Assembly (NCBI RefSeq): GCF_036038375.1
Contig: NZ_CP107935.1
Coordinates: 62,001 to 126,000, forward strand
Direction of reading: 5' to 3'
Source: Streptomyces sp. NBC_00414
GTDB taxonomy: Bacteria > Actinomycetota > Actinomycetes > Streptomycetales > Streptomycetaceae
DNA length: 64,000 bases
The notes below the pieces were generated by a model. That model made no database searches, was not told the origin of the DNA, and saw nothing but the letters and a program-made list of their open reading frames with translations. This document shows, piece by piece, positions 6,728 to 14,791 of the stretch. Positions within the stretch are counted from its first letter, which is position 1. The number at the start of each line of letters is the position of its first letter. Made by a program: the position numbers and the translations under genes.

Positions 6728-8824
6728 GTGACGGATACCAACCCTGTGCGCAGTGACCATGCGCTGCGCACGGCCGCCGCCGTTGCTCTGCTGCTGGTGC
6801 TGCTCCTGGCCTGCTGGTCGGCGGCACTCGCGGCCGCCGACGACGCCTGGGTGGCTTTGCTCTATCCCGGCGCGCGCGTGATCACTGTCGCCTCCCGGTT
6901 CACAATCGGCATCTCGATGATCGTGCTCGGGGTGCTGCTCGTGGCACGTCCGGCCGCACGGCAGCTGGGGATGCTGCTGGTCACCGTGAGCACGATCTGG
7001 TTCCTGCCCACCCTCACCGCCGACCTGCTGGCCATCGGCGGACGGAACCCGTTCGAGGCAGCCGCCACCATGGGCGTGTCGGCGGTCGGCTTCGCCTGCC
7101 GCGCCCCGACCGTGCTGCTGCTGCCCATGCGGCTGATCCCGCTGCGCGCCTGCCCACTGCGCTGGATCCGCGCTGCACTCACCGTCTGGGTGATCGGCTA
7201 CTACGCAGGTCACGGAGCACTGTGGCTACTTGCCTCTGCCGAGACCGAGCCCGCCATGGACCGGCCCGTCGGCAACCCGCTGTTCGACACCGCGCTCAGC
7301 CCTTCCGCTGTCGACCACGTCAACGCCTACCTGAACGCCGAAACCGGTGTGCTGGCCGCCGCGTCCGCGGCAGGCACCTTCGTCCTGGCCCTGGCCGCCG
7401 CTCGCACTCCGGGCTCCGGCCGCCGGATCCTGCTGCTCGTGGCTGTGCTGTATCCGCTGGGCGCGCATCTGCTACTGGCGGAACGGTGGAATTCGAACGT
7501 GCGGGCGGTGGCTGCGCTGTCGGCCGGTAGCGCCCTGTGGGCAACGGCCATCAGCATCGGCATCGCGGGCACCGGGGCCTGGCGCCTGGACCGCTCGGCC
7601 CGCCACCGCGTCGCTCAGGCCTGCGTCGTCATGGTGCTGACCGCCGCCGTCATCCTCGTGGCCACCGCCGCCTGGGCCGTTTTCCCGGCCCTTCGCACTT
7701 CCGGGACCTTCACCGCGGCCGTCGGCGCGCTGTGCCTGGGCCGGGTGCTGCCGCCGGCTGCGCGGCGGGCCACCGGGTGGGTCGAGCGTCTCTTCTACGG
7801 GCCGCGTGCGGGCGCCCACGAGGCGGCCCGCACCCTGGCCACCCGTCTGCAGCAGGCCCCGCACCCGGGCGACGTACCCGAGCAGATCTGTCGCAGCGCG
7901 GTGGAGGACATCGGGGTGGCGGGAGCGGCCGTGACAGTGGACCTCCGCTCGGGTCCTCGCCAACTCGCCGTGGCAGGCCGGCCGCCCGACGGCACCGGAA
8001 CGGTGCAGGTCTTCCCGCTGCGTCACCATGGTCGAATCGTGGGCCGGCTGCAGGTCACCCGCGACGGCGCGAGCACACCCGCCGAGCGGGACAGTGGTCT
8101 GCTCACCCTGCTGACGGACCAGGCCGGGCCCGCCCTCGCCGCTCTTCAGCTCACCGAGGAAGCCCAGGCTGCCCGCGAGCGACTGGTGCTCACCCGCGAA
8201 GAGGAACGGCGGCGGCTGCGGCGCGAGATCCACGACGGCCTCGGCCCGCTGCTGGCCTCCGTACGCCTGCGCATCGACCTCGCCCAGGCCCGCCGCCCCA
8301 CCGGTGACACCGGCGCCGACGAACTCCAGCTCGCCCTGGACGGACTGGGCGAAGCCCTTGTGGAGGTGCGGCGCATCACCGCCGGCCTGACCCCCGCAGC
8401 TCTCGTCGAACGTGGCCTCGCCGACGCCCTACGCGACCTCGCCCACCGCCTCGCCCATCCCGGACTCGACATCCGCCTCGACGCCCCTGCCCACCGGCTG
8501 GCCGGCCTGGCCCCGGCCGTGGAAACCGCCGCCTACCGCATCACCGCCGAAGCCCTCACCAACGCCGTACGCCATGCCGCCGCCCGCCGCATCCACATCA
8601 CCCTCGCGGCCACCGAGGCCGGTGCTCTCACCGTCACCGTGACCGACGACGGCACCAGCCCCGCCGCGGGCGCACCCGCCGGAACCGGCCTCGCCTCGAT
8701 GGCCGAACGCGCCGAAGAGATCGGTGGAAGCTGCACCGTCACCAGCACACCCACCGGAACCACCGTCAGCGCCCGCTTGCCCGCCCCACCCGGCACACCC
8801 GAGGAAAGAGACGACCACACGTGA
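6728..8824 (+). CDS. NarL-type sensor histidine kinase
   Basis: A membrane sensor kinase of 698 aa. The N-terminal ~350 residues contain about eight hydrophobic segments (for example VALLLVLLLACWSAALAAAD and RILLLVAVLYPLGAHLLLAE). A GAF-like region follows (residues ~370-470). The dimerisation/phosphoacceptor domain of HisKA_3 type shows EEERRRLRREIHDGLGPLLA, with His in the REIHDGLG motif. The ATPase has the N-box TNAVRHAAARR and the glycine motifs DDGTSP and GTGLASMAERAEEIGG. It autophosphorylates and passes phosphate to the overlapping downstream regulator (GTGA overlap at 8821-8824). Starts at GTG 6728. Confidence 0.92.
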   Translation: MTDTNPVRSDHALRTAAAVALLLVLLLACWSAALAAADDAWVALLYPGARVITVASRFTIGISMIVLGVLLVARPAARQLGMLLVTVSTIWFLPTLTADLLAIGGRNPFEAAATMGVSAVGFACRAPTVLLLPMRLIPLRACPLRWIRAALTVWVIGYYAGHGALWLLASAETEPAMDRPVGNPLFDTALSPSAVDHVNAYLNAETGVLAAASAAGTFVLALAAARTPGSGRRILLLVAVLYPLGAHLLLAERWNSNVRAVAALSAGSALWATAISIGIAGTGAWRLDRSARHRVAQACVVMVLTAAVILVATAAWAVFPALRTSGTFTAAVGALCLGRVLPPAARRATGWVERLFYGPRAGAHEAARTLATRLQQAPHPGDVPEQICRSAVEDIGVAGAAVTVDLRSGPRQLAVAGRPPDGTGTVQVFPLRHHGRIVGRLQVTRDGASTPAERDSGLLTLLTDQAGPALAALQLTEEAQAARERLVLTREEERRRLRREIHDGLGPLLASVRLRIDLAQARRPTGDTGADELQLALDGLGEALVEVRRITAGLTPAALVERGLADALRDLAHRLAHPGLDIRLDAPAHRLAGLAPAVETAAYRITAEALTNAVRHAAARRIHITLAATEAGALTVTVTDDGTSPAAGAPAGTGLASMAERAEEIGGSCTVTSTPTGTTVSARLPAPPGTPEERDDHT

Positions 8825-9477
8825 GCACCCCGCCTCCGTGGCGGGTCCTCCTTGTCGAGGACCACCCGATCTTCCGCGAAGGACTGGCCGCCACCATCGG
8901 CCTCGACGCCGACTTCGAAGTCGTCGCCCAGGCCGCCACCGCCGACGAGGCCCTCATCCACGTACGCACGACCGGCTGCGACCTCGCCGTCATGGACCTC
9001 GGCCTGCCCGGCCGCTCCGGCATCGACGCCACCCGCGACCTCCAACGCACACATCCCGAGGTGAAGGTCCTCGTCATGACGATGTCCGAGGACGACGACA
9101 GCCTCCTCGCCGCGATGCGCGCCGGCGCCCGCGGCTACCTCCTCAAGGGAGCCGGCCGGGAGGAGATCCTGCGCGCCCTGCACACCATCGCCACCGGCGG
9201 GGCCGTCTTCAGCCCGCGCATGGCCGACCGCCTCGGCTGTCTGCTGGCCTCCTTCGGCACGACTGCGGCCAAGGAGGCCTTCCCCACCCTGACCCCGCGC
9301 GAGCGGGAAATCCTCAACCTGCTCGCCACCGGACTCACCTACCGGCAGATCGCGTGCAGCCTCTACCTGTCAGAAAAGACCGTCCGCAATCACGTCGGCT
9401 CGATCTTCAGCAAACTGCAAGTACGCGATCGCGCCGAAGCGATCCTCCGAGCCCGCGACGCAGGCCTGGGCACCTGA
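8821..9477 (+). CDS. NarL/LuxR-type response regulator
   Basis: A response regulator of 218 aa. The receiver domain has the acidic pair in LLVEDHPIFREGL, the phosphoacceptor Asp in CDLAVMDLGLPGRSG, a Thr/Ser switch in VLVMTMSEDD and the conserved Lys in GYLLKGAG. The LuxR-type helix-turn-helix is LTPREREILNLLATGLTYRQ, then SEKTVRNHVGSIFSKL. It overlaps the kinase by 4 bp, so it is its cognate partner. Targets are unknown; the co-directional secreted-protein gene upstream is one candidate. Confidence 0.93.
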   Translation: MSTPPPWRVLLVEDHPIFREGLAATIGLDADFEVVAQAATADEALIHVRTTGCDLAVMDLGLPGRSGIDATRDLQRTHPEVKVLVMTMSEDDDSLLAAMRAGARGYLLKGAGREEILRALHTIATGGAVFSPRMADRLGCLLASFGTTAAKEAFPTLTPREREILNLLATGLTYRQIACSLYLSEKTVRNHVGSIFSKLQVRDRAEAILRARDAGLGT

Positions 9478-9569
9478 ACCCCGCGAGGGGGGGGAGCCGC
9501 CCGGCCTGATCGGTGAACCGTCGCAGCAGCAACTGAGGGGGGAGGTGGTGCTTCCTGGGATGTCCGGGC

Positions 9570-9818
9570 ATCCCAGCCCCAACTCTTCGGCGCCTCGGCG
9601 ACCTTGCGGACGTCACTGCGTCCCTCGATGACGTAGACGACCAGAGTGGTCGCGTCCTGGCTGCCGAACTCGACCTGGATGCCGCCGGCGTGGAGGTAGG
9701 CGTACGCGATCTGGGCGGCGAACAGTTCGTCGGAGTGCTCCAGGGCAGCAATCCGTGCGAGTGCGTGCAGCAGTGCGTGCGACGCCCCGGTGGTGTGCGG
9801 CCCGGTGGACCAGGGTCC
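9570..9818 (-). pseudogene. Fragment of an unrecognised gene
   Basis: On the minus strand immediately after the TGA of the broken Rdx gene, a frame reads HALLHALARIAALEHSDELF, AAQIAYAYLHAGGIQVEFGS, then TTLVVYVIEGRSDVRKVAEA. This has coding character (helical, balanced composition) but no start codon. It then drifts into Pro/Arg-rich noise below 9570. It is vaguely like small Streptomyces toxin-type proteins (Fic/Doc group), but I cannot confirm that. Treat it as a relic. Confidence 0.35.
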
Positions 9819-10099
9819 TCATGGCCTCGTATCGGTGACGGGCAACAGGCGATCCACCTCGTCGTCGACGCGACCACGAAGACGCCACCGGTGCCGGGCT
9901 TGAGCGCCGGCTCGGTCAGCTCCTGCTCGAAGGTGGTGAGGAGTTCCTCGGCGAGCCAGGAGGCCCGGGGCAACCGGCGGCACTGGGTGCAGTACTCGAT
10001 CCGCACGCGGTGCGGCTGCCCGGCGGGGGGCGCGGGCGCGGTCGTGGGGGCGTGACGTAGTGGCTCGCTGTGACTGCCGTCAGCGTCTTCCCGGGTCAC
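9819..10099 (-). pseudogene. SelT/SelW/SelH (Rdx) family protein, frameshifted
   Basis: Starting at GTG 10099 the minus strand reads VRIEYCTQCRRLPRASWLAE, ELLTTFEQELTEPALKPGTG, then GVFVV. This is the thioredoxin-like Rdx family with its CxxC redox motif (CTQC) and the typical ALKPGTGGVF end of the conserved core. After VFVV (about 9872) the continuation RVDDEV is found only in the next frame and runs to TGA at 9821-9819 instead of the usual VVWDR... ending. A single-base deletion plus loss of the C-terminus best explains this. Confidence 0.65.
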
Positions 10100-10469
10100 C
10101 CACTGCTTCAACCGTGCGATCGACGACGACCGTCGAACGGACCCACTCGTGCCGGAGACCGGACACCGGCGGCAAGGGGCGATCCGCCGTCGACGGACTG
10201 CTCGGGGAGCAGGGAGGACGGCGTACCGGCCGACGCTTCCATAGCAACCGTGGGTGATCACCGTCGGTCGGCCCGTGGGCCGAGCCAGGGGCACGACGGG
10301 CTCCCCGGGTTCCGCCACGAGCGCTGCACGGGTGTGTGCCGGGACGGGTGGCCGACCTGCGGAAACCGGCCTGGGGAAGCCGACCTATAGAAAGGGCATA
10401 GGGCTTCCTCAAGGGGCCGAATCTAGGATCCCGCGCAGCGCAGTCGTCAGCTGAAGAGGGGAAACTCGT
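10100..10469. other. Intergenic stretch without a supported gene
   Basis: No convincing coding frame. The last ~70 bp form the promoter/leader of the Tat-exported protein, with GAGGGG at 10455-10460 as its Shine-Dalgarno. Confidence 0.5.
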
Positions 10470-11252
10470 ATGTCTCCAAAGCCGATCAGTCGCAGGACCG
10501 CACTCCGATCGTCCTTGGGTGTGGCCGCCGCCGCAGGGCTCTCCGTCTCGGGAATGACGGTTGCGACATCCGCGGCAGCCGCGGAGCGAAGGATCGTGAC
10601 GGAGTTCCCGGATGTTCCGGGCATGTACGGAAGCCGGCGTGCCAACGAACTCTGGTACCAGTTCGACGAGGTCACCATGTACAAGTCCGACCGAGAACTC
10701 ACCGACGCGTACATCGCCCTCGGTGAACTCTTCGGCGGAGACCTGGAGCGCAGGGCGCTGGTGACGTGGCAGGAACTCAGCGCGGCTCCGGAATACCCGC
10801 ACAACTACGCCGAGTTCGTCGCCCCCGCCAGGGAGGCGTTCGCAGTCCTGTCCCGGGCGCAGCTCGGTGTCTTCGACACGTACTACCGAAAGTGGGGGCC
10901 GGGGCTCGCCTCGGCGTTCGTCGACTTCGGCCAGGGCGTCCTCTTCGACCCGCGCAGGGCGGACGTCAGGTCCGAGGTGCACTCGATGAACGGCAACCCG
11001 CCCCGGGGCTATCACGTCTGGCACGCCTATATGCGCGCCATGATGCTGCTGGACGTCGACGCTCGGCGCTGGCGGTCGATCGCCAGGTACAACGCCCTCG
11101 CCTGGGCCGTCCAGACGGTGGCGAAGCCGAACCTGCGCACGGTCAACCCCGAGCTGCCGAAGGCCACCGTGGCAGGGCTGGCGGCCACCTGGTTGCCGCG
11201 CAGCCCCGCCCAGCTCGACGCGGAGTTCCAGTCGTTCCCCTACCCTCGGTAG
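10470..11252 (+). CDS. Tat-exported hypothetical protein
   Basis: A protein of 260 aa with a good Shine-Dalgarno (GAGGGG, 9 nt before ATG). The N-terminus MSPKPISRRTALRSSLGVAA, then AAGLSVSGMTVATSAAAAE, is a twin-arginine signal (SRRTALRSS) with an AxA-type cleavage site near residue 38, so the folded protein is exported. The mature part is rich in aromatic and charged residues (ELWYQFDEVTMYKSDRELTD; VFDTYYRKWGPGLASAFVDF) and has no cysteine or obvious catalytic triad. I do not recognise the family. It is convergent with the SARP gene of the lasso cluster and probably independent of it. Confidence 0.75.
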   Translation: MSPKPISRRTALRSSLGVAAAAGLSVSGMTVATSAAAAERRIVTEFPDVPGMYGSRRANELWYQFDEVTMYKSDRELTDAYIALGELFGGDLERRALVTWQELSAAPEYPHNYAEFVAPAREAFAVLSRAQLGVFDTYYRKWGPGLASAFVDFGQGVLFDPRRADVRSEVHSMNGNPPRGYHVWHAYMRAMMLLDVDARRWRSIARYNALAWAVQTVAKPNLRTVNPELPKATVAGLAATWLPRSPAQLDAEFQSFPYPR

Positions 11253-11257
11253 AGCGG

Positions 11258-11280
11258 GTGCCCGGGTCCGCCTCGGGCAC
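11258..11280 (+). terminator. Possible terminator after the Tat-protein gene
   Basis: GTGCCCG at 11258-11264 pairs with CGGGCAC at 11274-11280 across a 9-nt loop, 5 bp after the stop codon. No T-run follows, as is usual in Streptomyces. It lies in the 125-bp gap between convergent genes. Confidence 0.4.
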
Positions 11281-11377
11281 GGCGCGCGAGGCCGTCGAAG
11301 CGCTCACGGCCGGCCCGGCGGACTTCCGCGGACCCGCCCGGCCCGGGACACCCGGCGCACACGTCGGGGGCCCGGGG

Positions 11378-12166
11378 TCAGCGACCCGCTGCCGTGACCG
11401 GGTGGAGTGCGAGAGGTGATGCCGCGTCCCTGAAGGCGAGTTCGCCGCTGAGCACCGCCTGGTGCGTGAGCATGAGCGAGCGGCCGGGCGAGACCCCGAG
11501 CTCCTCGTCGAGAAGACGGCGGGCACTGTGGAAGACGGCCAGCGCGTCGCCCTGTCGCTCGCTGCGGTACAACGCGGTCATCAGCTGGGCACGGAACCGT
11601 TCCCGCAACGGGTAGCGGGCCACCAGATCGGTCAGTTCCGACACGACCCCCGCGTGCTCCCCCAGTGCCAGGTCCGCGTCGATGCGGCACTCCAAGGCCG
11701 CCATCCGCGCCTCGTTCAGCCCGGGCTCGGCGGCTTCGCGCAGGAACGTGGTGACGTCGGCGAGCGCCGGCCCGCTCCACACGGCGAGGGCCGAGCGCAA
11801 CCGCTCGGCGGCGGGCCCGTACCGCCCCGCCCGGAAGGCGTCCTGCCCGAGCCCGGCCAGCCGTTCGAACTCGTACAGGTCGACGGGGCTCTGCCCGGTG
11901 TGCAGCACATAGCCGGGGCGCCGGCGCACCAACTGGATCCCGGGGCCGAGCCGCCTGCGCAGCCGGGACACGTAGGTGCACAGCTGCGCGGTCACCGTCG
12001 CCGGGGCGTCGTCGCCCCACAGCAGCGCGATCAGCCGGCTGTCGGGCACGACCGAGCCGCGTCCCAGCACCAGCGTGGCCAGCAGCGCCCGCGGTTTGGT
12101 TCCTTCGAGTGCCGTCTCGTCGCCCCCGGCGCAGATGCGCACCGGACCGAGAACGCGGACCTGCAT
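11378..12166 (-). CDS. SARP-family pathway activator
   Basis: A Streptomyces antibiotic regulatory protein of 262 aa. The N-terminal OmpR-type winged helix (MQVRVLGPVRICAGGDETAL, then PRALLATLVLGRGSVVP, TVTAQLCTYVSRLRRRLGPG) binds direct repeats at target promoters. The bacterial transcriptional activation domain follows (SPVDLYEFERLAGLGQDAFR; EHAGVVSELTDLVARYPLRE; DALAVFHSARRLLDEELGVS). Length is that of the small SARPs. Shine-Dalgarno GGGGGAG precedes the ATG by 3 nt. It is the last gene of the lasso operon (61-bp gap after the permease) and the most likely activator of that cluster. Confidence 0.9.
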   Translation of the reverse strand: MQVRVLGPVRICAGGDETALEGTKPRALLATLVLGRGSVVPDSRLIALLWGDDAPATVTAQLCTYVSRLRRRLGPGIQLVRRRPGYVLHTGQSPVDLYEFERLAGLGQDAFRAGRYGPAAERLRSALAVWSGPALADVTTFLREAAEPGLNEARMAALECRIDADLALGEHAGVVSELTDLVARYPLRERFRAQLMTALYRSERQGDALAVFHSARRLLDEELGVSPGRSLMLTHQAVLSGELAFRDAASPLALHPVTAAGR

Positions 12167-12227
12167 GATCTCCCCCAGACGTCGGTGAAGCGGTCCCGCC
12201 GGTTGTACGCGTGCCGGTACGGGCGGG

Positions 12228-13121
12228 TCAGTCGGTGCGCGAGAAGCGGCGCGCCGCCACGGTCAGCGCTCCCACGGCGAGCAGCGCGAGGAGTGCCAGT
12301 TCCAGGAGCACCGGCGGTGTCCATCCCCACCACTGGGGCCCCGCGTCCTCGCCGGCCCATGCCGTACCCCCGGGGATGACCCGCCGCAACGCGTCCACTC
12401 CGTAGGTGAGGGGGTTCACCAGGACCGCGGCGTTCAGCCACCCGGGCAGTTGGTGGACGGGGAACAGCGCGCCCGACAGGAACAGCAGCGGCATCGCGCA
12501 CAGGCCCATCACGATGTCGAACGTCTCCGGCTTCTTGATGCAGACGGCTCCGAGGACGCCCAGCACGGTGAAGGAGAACGCGACCAGGACCAGGACCGCC
12601 AGCGCGAGAAGGAGGTGGAATCCGTACGGAACGCCCACCACACCCGCCATCAGGAGCATCGGCACCGCATAGGCGGCGCCCGACGTCGCGCCGCCCAGGC
12701 ATATCCCGCCGAGCAGCGCCTCCCGTCGTACCGGGGCCACGAGCATCTGGCGCAGGAAGCCCGCCTGCCGGTCCCACACGATGAGCGCGCCCACGGTCAT
12801 CGCCGGCCCCTGCACCACCATCAGCAGCACACCGGGAAAGAGATACGTCCGGAAGTCGCCGGAGCCCGGTCCGGCACTCGGACCCGCGCCGGGCTGGTCG
12901 AGCGCGGAGTTCAGACCCGAGCCCAGGATCAGCAGGAACAGCAGTGGCATGACGAGGCTGGTGGCGATCCGTACGCGGTTGCGTACGAACCGGAGCATCT
13001 CCCGGCGCCACAGCACACGAAGGGTGCGCAGGTCCCTGACCACGGCGGCACGTCGGGGCGGTGCCGGCACCGCTACCGCGGGCCGCTGGGTCAGGTCGGG
13101 CAGCGCATCGGCACGAGTCAT
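12228..13121 (-). CDS. ABC-2 type transporter permease (lasso peptide export)
   Basis: A membrane protein of 297 aa with an N-terminal cytoplasmic arm (RALRTLRVLWRREMLRFVRN-type motif) and six hydrophobic segments, including SLVMPLLFLLILGSGLNSAL, YAVPMLLMAGVVGVPYGFHL and LLALAVLVLVAFSFTVLGVL. This is the DrrB-like ABC-2 layout. It has an excellent Shine-Dalgarno (AGGAGGT, 9 nt from ATG) and starts 7 bp after the ATPase gene. With that ATPase it should form the exporter that confers self-immunity and secretes the mature lasso peptide. Confidence 0.88.
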   Translation of the reverse strand: MTRADALPDLTQRPAVAVPAPPRRAAVVRDLRTLRVLWRREMLRFVRNRVRIATSLVMPLLFLLILGSGLNSALDQPGAGPSAGPGSGDFRTYLFPGVLLMVVQGPAMTVGALIVWDRQAGFLRQMLVAPVRREALLGGICLGGATSGAAYAVPMLLMAGVVGVPYGFHLLLALAVLVLVAFSFTVLGVLGAVCIKKPETFDIVMGLCAMPLLFLSGALFPVHQLPGWLNAAVLVNPLTYGVDALRRVIPGGTAWAGEDAGPQWWGWTPPVLLELALLALLAVGALTVAARRFSRTD

Positions 13122-13128
13122 GGGCTGA

Positions 13129-14106
13129 CTACCTCCTGGGGCCGGCCGTGAGAGTGGGGCCGAGGCCGCCGGTGTCCCGGATGGGGCGCCCGGTGTAGTG
13201 CAGGAAAACGTCGTCCAGAGTCGGCGGAGTGACCGTCACCGAGTGGATCGGCACCGTCAGTCCGGAGCACAGCCGCGGGACGAACGCGGCACCGTCCGCC
13301 ACTCTGAACCGCAGACCGGCCGCGCTCGCCGTGGCGTCGAGGCCGAAGCGGGTACGGATCGCCTCCGCCGCGGCCGTGTCGTCGCCGGTTCGGATCTCGA
13401 CCAGGTCGGAGGCGATCACCGCTTTGAGGAGCGCGGGGGTGTCCTCCACCAGGAGTTTTCCGTTGTCCATGATGGCCAGCCGGCCGCAGTGCTCGGCCTC
13501 CGCGAGGTGATGGGTGGTCAGGAAGATGGTGACGCCGTCCTCGCGGGGCAGCCGGAGCAGGTACTCCCAGATCGCTCCGCGGGTCTGCGGGTCGAGACCG
13601 GTGGTCGGCTCGTCCAGGAACAGCACCCGCGGGGAGTGCAGCAGGCCCCGGGCGATCTCCAGGCGCCGCTGCATGCCTCCGGAAAGCGTGCGCACCACGG
13701 CATTCCTGCGGTCGGCCAGATCCACCAGTTCGAGCAGGTGCCCGATCCTGTCCCGGGCCGTGCGGCGCGGCATATCGAAGAGGTCCGCCTGGAACCTCAG
13801 GTTCTCCTCGACGGTCAGCTCCCGGTCGAGGGTGGTCTCCTGGAACACCAGACCGATACTGCGCCGCACTGCGGCGGGTTCCCGGACGATGTCGTGCCCG
13901 GCCACCTCGGCCCGGCCCGAGGTCGGCCGCGACAGGGTGCACAGCATGCTGATCGTGGTGCTCTTGCCCGCTCCGTTGGGGCCCAGGAATCCGAAGATCT
14001 CCCCGGCCGGAACGGCGAGGTCGAGACCCGCCACGGCCTCGATGTCACCGTACGCCTTGCGCAGGCCCTCGGTCCTGATGACGGCCCCGTTGTCGGAGGG
14101 CGTCAC
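13129..14106 (-). CDS. ABC transporter ATP-binding protein (DrrA-like, lasso peptide export)
   Basis: A protein of 325 aa. Walker A is FLGPNGAGKSTTISML, the Q-loop VFQETTLDRELTVEENLRFQ, the signature LSGGMQRRLEIARGL, Walker B VLFLDEPTTGLD, and the H-loop IFLTTHHLAEAEHC. The C-terminal extension after residue ~230 is the DUF4162-type domain of DrrA proteins. GTG 14106 overlaps the stop of B2 (GTGA), so it is translationally coupled to the biosynthetic genes. It powers the adjacent permease. Confidence 0.9.
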   Translation of the reverse strand: MTPSDNGAVIRTEGLRKAYGDIEAVAGLDLAVPAGEIFGFLGPNGAGKSTTISMLCTLSRPTSGRAEVAGHDIVREPAAVRRSIGLVFQETTLDRELTVEENLRFQADLFDMPRRTARDRIGHLLELVDLADRRNAVVRTLSGGMQRRLEIARGLLHSPRVLFLDEPTTGLDPQTRGAIWEYLLRLPREDGVTIFLTTHHLAEAEHCGRLAIMDNGKLLVEDTPALLKAVIASDLVEIRTGDDTAAAEAIRTRFGLDATASAAGLRFRVADGAAFVPRLCSGLTVPIHSVTVTPPTLDDVFLHYTGRPIRDTGGLGPTLTAGPRR

Positions 14107-14534
14107 CGGGGAAGCCCTCGTACGGGACGTCGCACACTCATCAGCGTGTGGTAGAGCCGGACGTCGTCGCTCTCGCCCACCGGCTTTCCGCCCACTTCCA
14201 CCCAGGCGTGCGCGATGAACGGCTGGGTGCGCACCCCCGTGCACCAGTCGGGCCGCACCCCGCGCAACTGGCACAGCAGCACCGTGGCCACCGAGCGCTG
14301 GAGGCAGCCCTGCCCCGCGCAGCGGGAGCTGACCGTGACCACCGCCGCCCGTGCCGCCAGCGCCTGTTCCTCCGTGGCGGGGCGGGTACCCGCCCCCGTC
14401 ACCTCCAGGAACCTGCGGAGTCGGCGCGGCGGCAGTCTGATCAGCAGGCGGGCCGTGCCCGCGGCGGCGCGTGCGGTGAGGTGACGGTGCCAGGTCAGTT
14501 GGGTGGAGTCCCCGGAGGCGACCGACATGCTCAT
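14103..14534 (-). CDS. Lasso peptide leader peptidase B2 (transglutaminase-like)
   Basis: A protein of 143 aa in the transglutaminase-like cysteine protease family that removes the leader during lasso peptide maturation. The catalytic Cys lies in CAGQGCLQRSVATVLLCQLR and the His in FIAHAWVEVGGKPVGES, with the Asp in the following SDDVR region. The size fits stand-alone B2 proteins of Gram-positive clusters, where the RRE is a separate protein. ATG 14534 overlaps the B1 stop (ATGA). The substrate is the precursor at 16704-16841, with cleavage predicted between Leu26 and Gly27. Confidence 0.9.
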   Translation of the reverse strand: MSMSVASGDSTQLTWHRHLTARAAAGTARLLIRLPPRRLRRFLEVTGAGTRPATEEQALAARAAVVTVSSRCAGQGCLQRSVATVLLCQLRGVRPDWCTGVRTQPFIAHAWVEVGGKPVGESDDVRLYHTLMSVRRPVRGLPR

Positions 14535-14791
14535 GGGGTCACCACCAGATGTGCCGACCTCAGAGCGCCGACCAGGGTCCGGACATCGGCCAGGGCGACG
14601 TCGGCGGTCAGGGGAGCGCTGTTCGCGAGGCGGGCGGCGGCCTGCTCGGGCGACAGTCCCTCCAGCAGCAGCCGCAGCGTGGCCGCGCCGGTCCGGTTGA
14701 GCTGCCAGTAGCGGCCGTTGCGCTGATCGAGCAGGACCAGCCCGTCCTCGGTTTCGGCGGTGGAGACGTCGGGCGGCAGGGATAGGGTCAC
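14531..14791 (-). CDS. Lasso peptide RRE protein B1 (PqqD-like)
   Basis: A protein of 86 aa with the winged-helix PqqD/RRE fold: LPPDVSTAETEDGLVLLDQR, NGRYWQLNRTGAATLRLLLE, then SPEQAAARLA. The LLDxRxGxYWxLNxTGAxxLxLL motif is diagnostic of lasso B1 proteins. It binds the leader, recognising the YxxP motif, and presents it to B2. GTG 14791 overlaps the cyclase stop codon (GTGA). The same frame is open far upstream, but that part is a shadow of the cyclase gene. Confidence 0.92.
   Translation of the reverse strand: MTLSLPPDVSTAETEDGLVLLDQRNGRYWQLNRTGAATLRLLLEGLSPEQAAARLANSAPLTADVALADVRTLVGALRSAHLVVTP

Noticed and set aside
11304..12020. Minus-strand frame of 238 codons inside the SARP gene
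   Set aside because: Out-of-phase shadow; the SARP domains are complete in the neighbouring frame.
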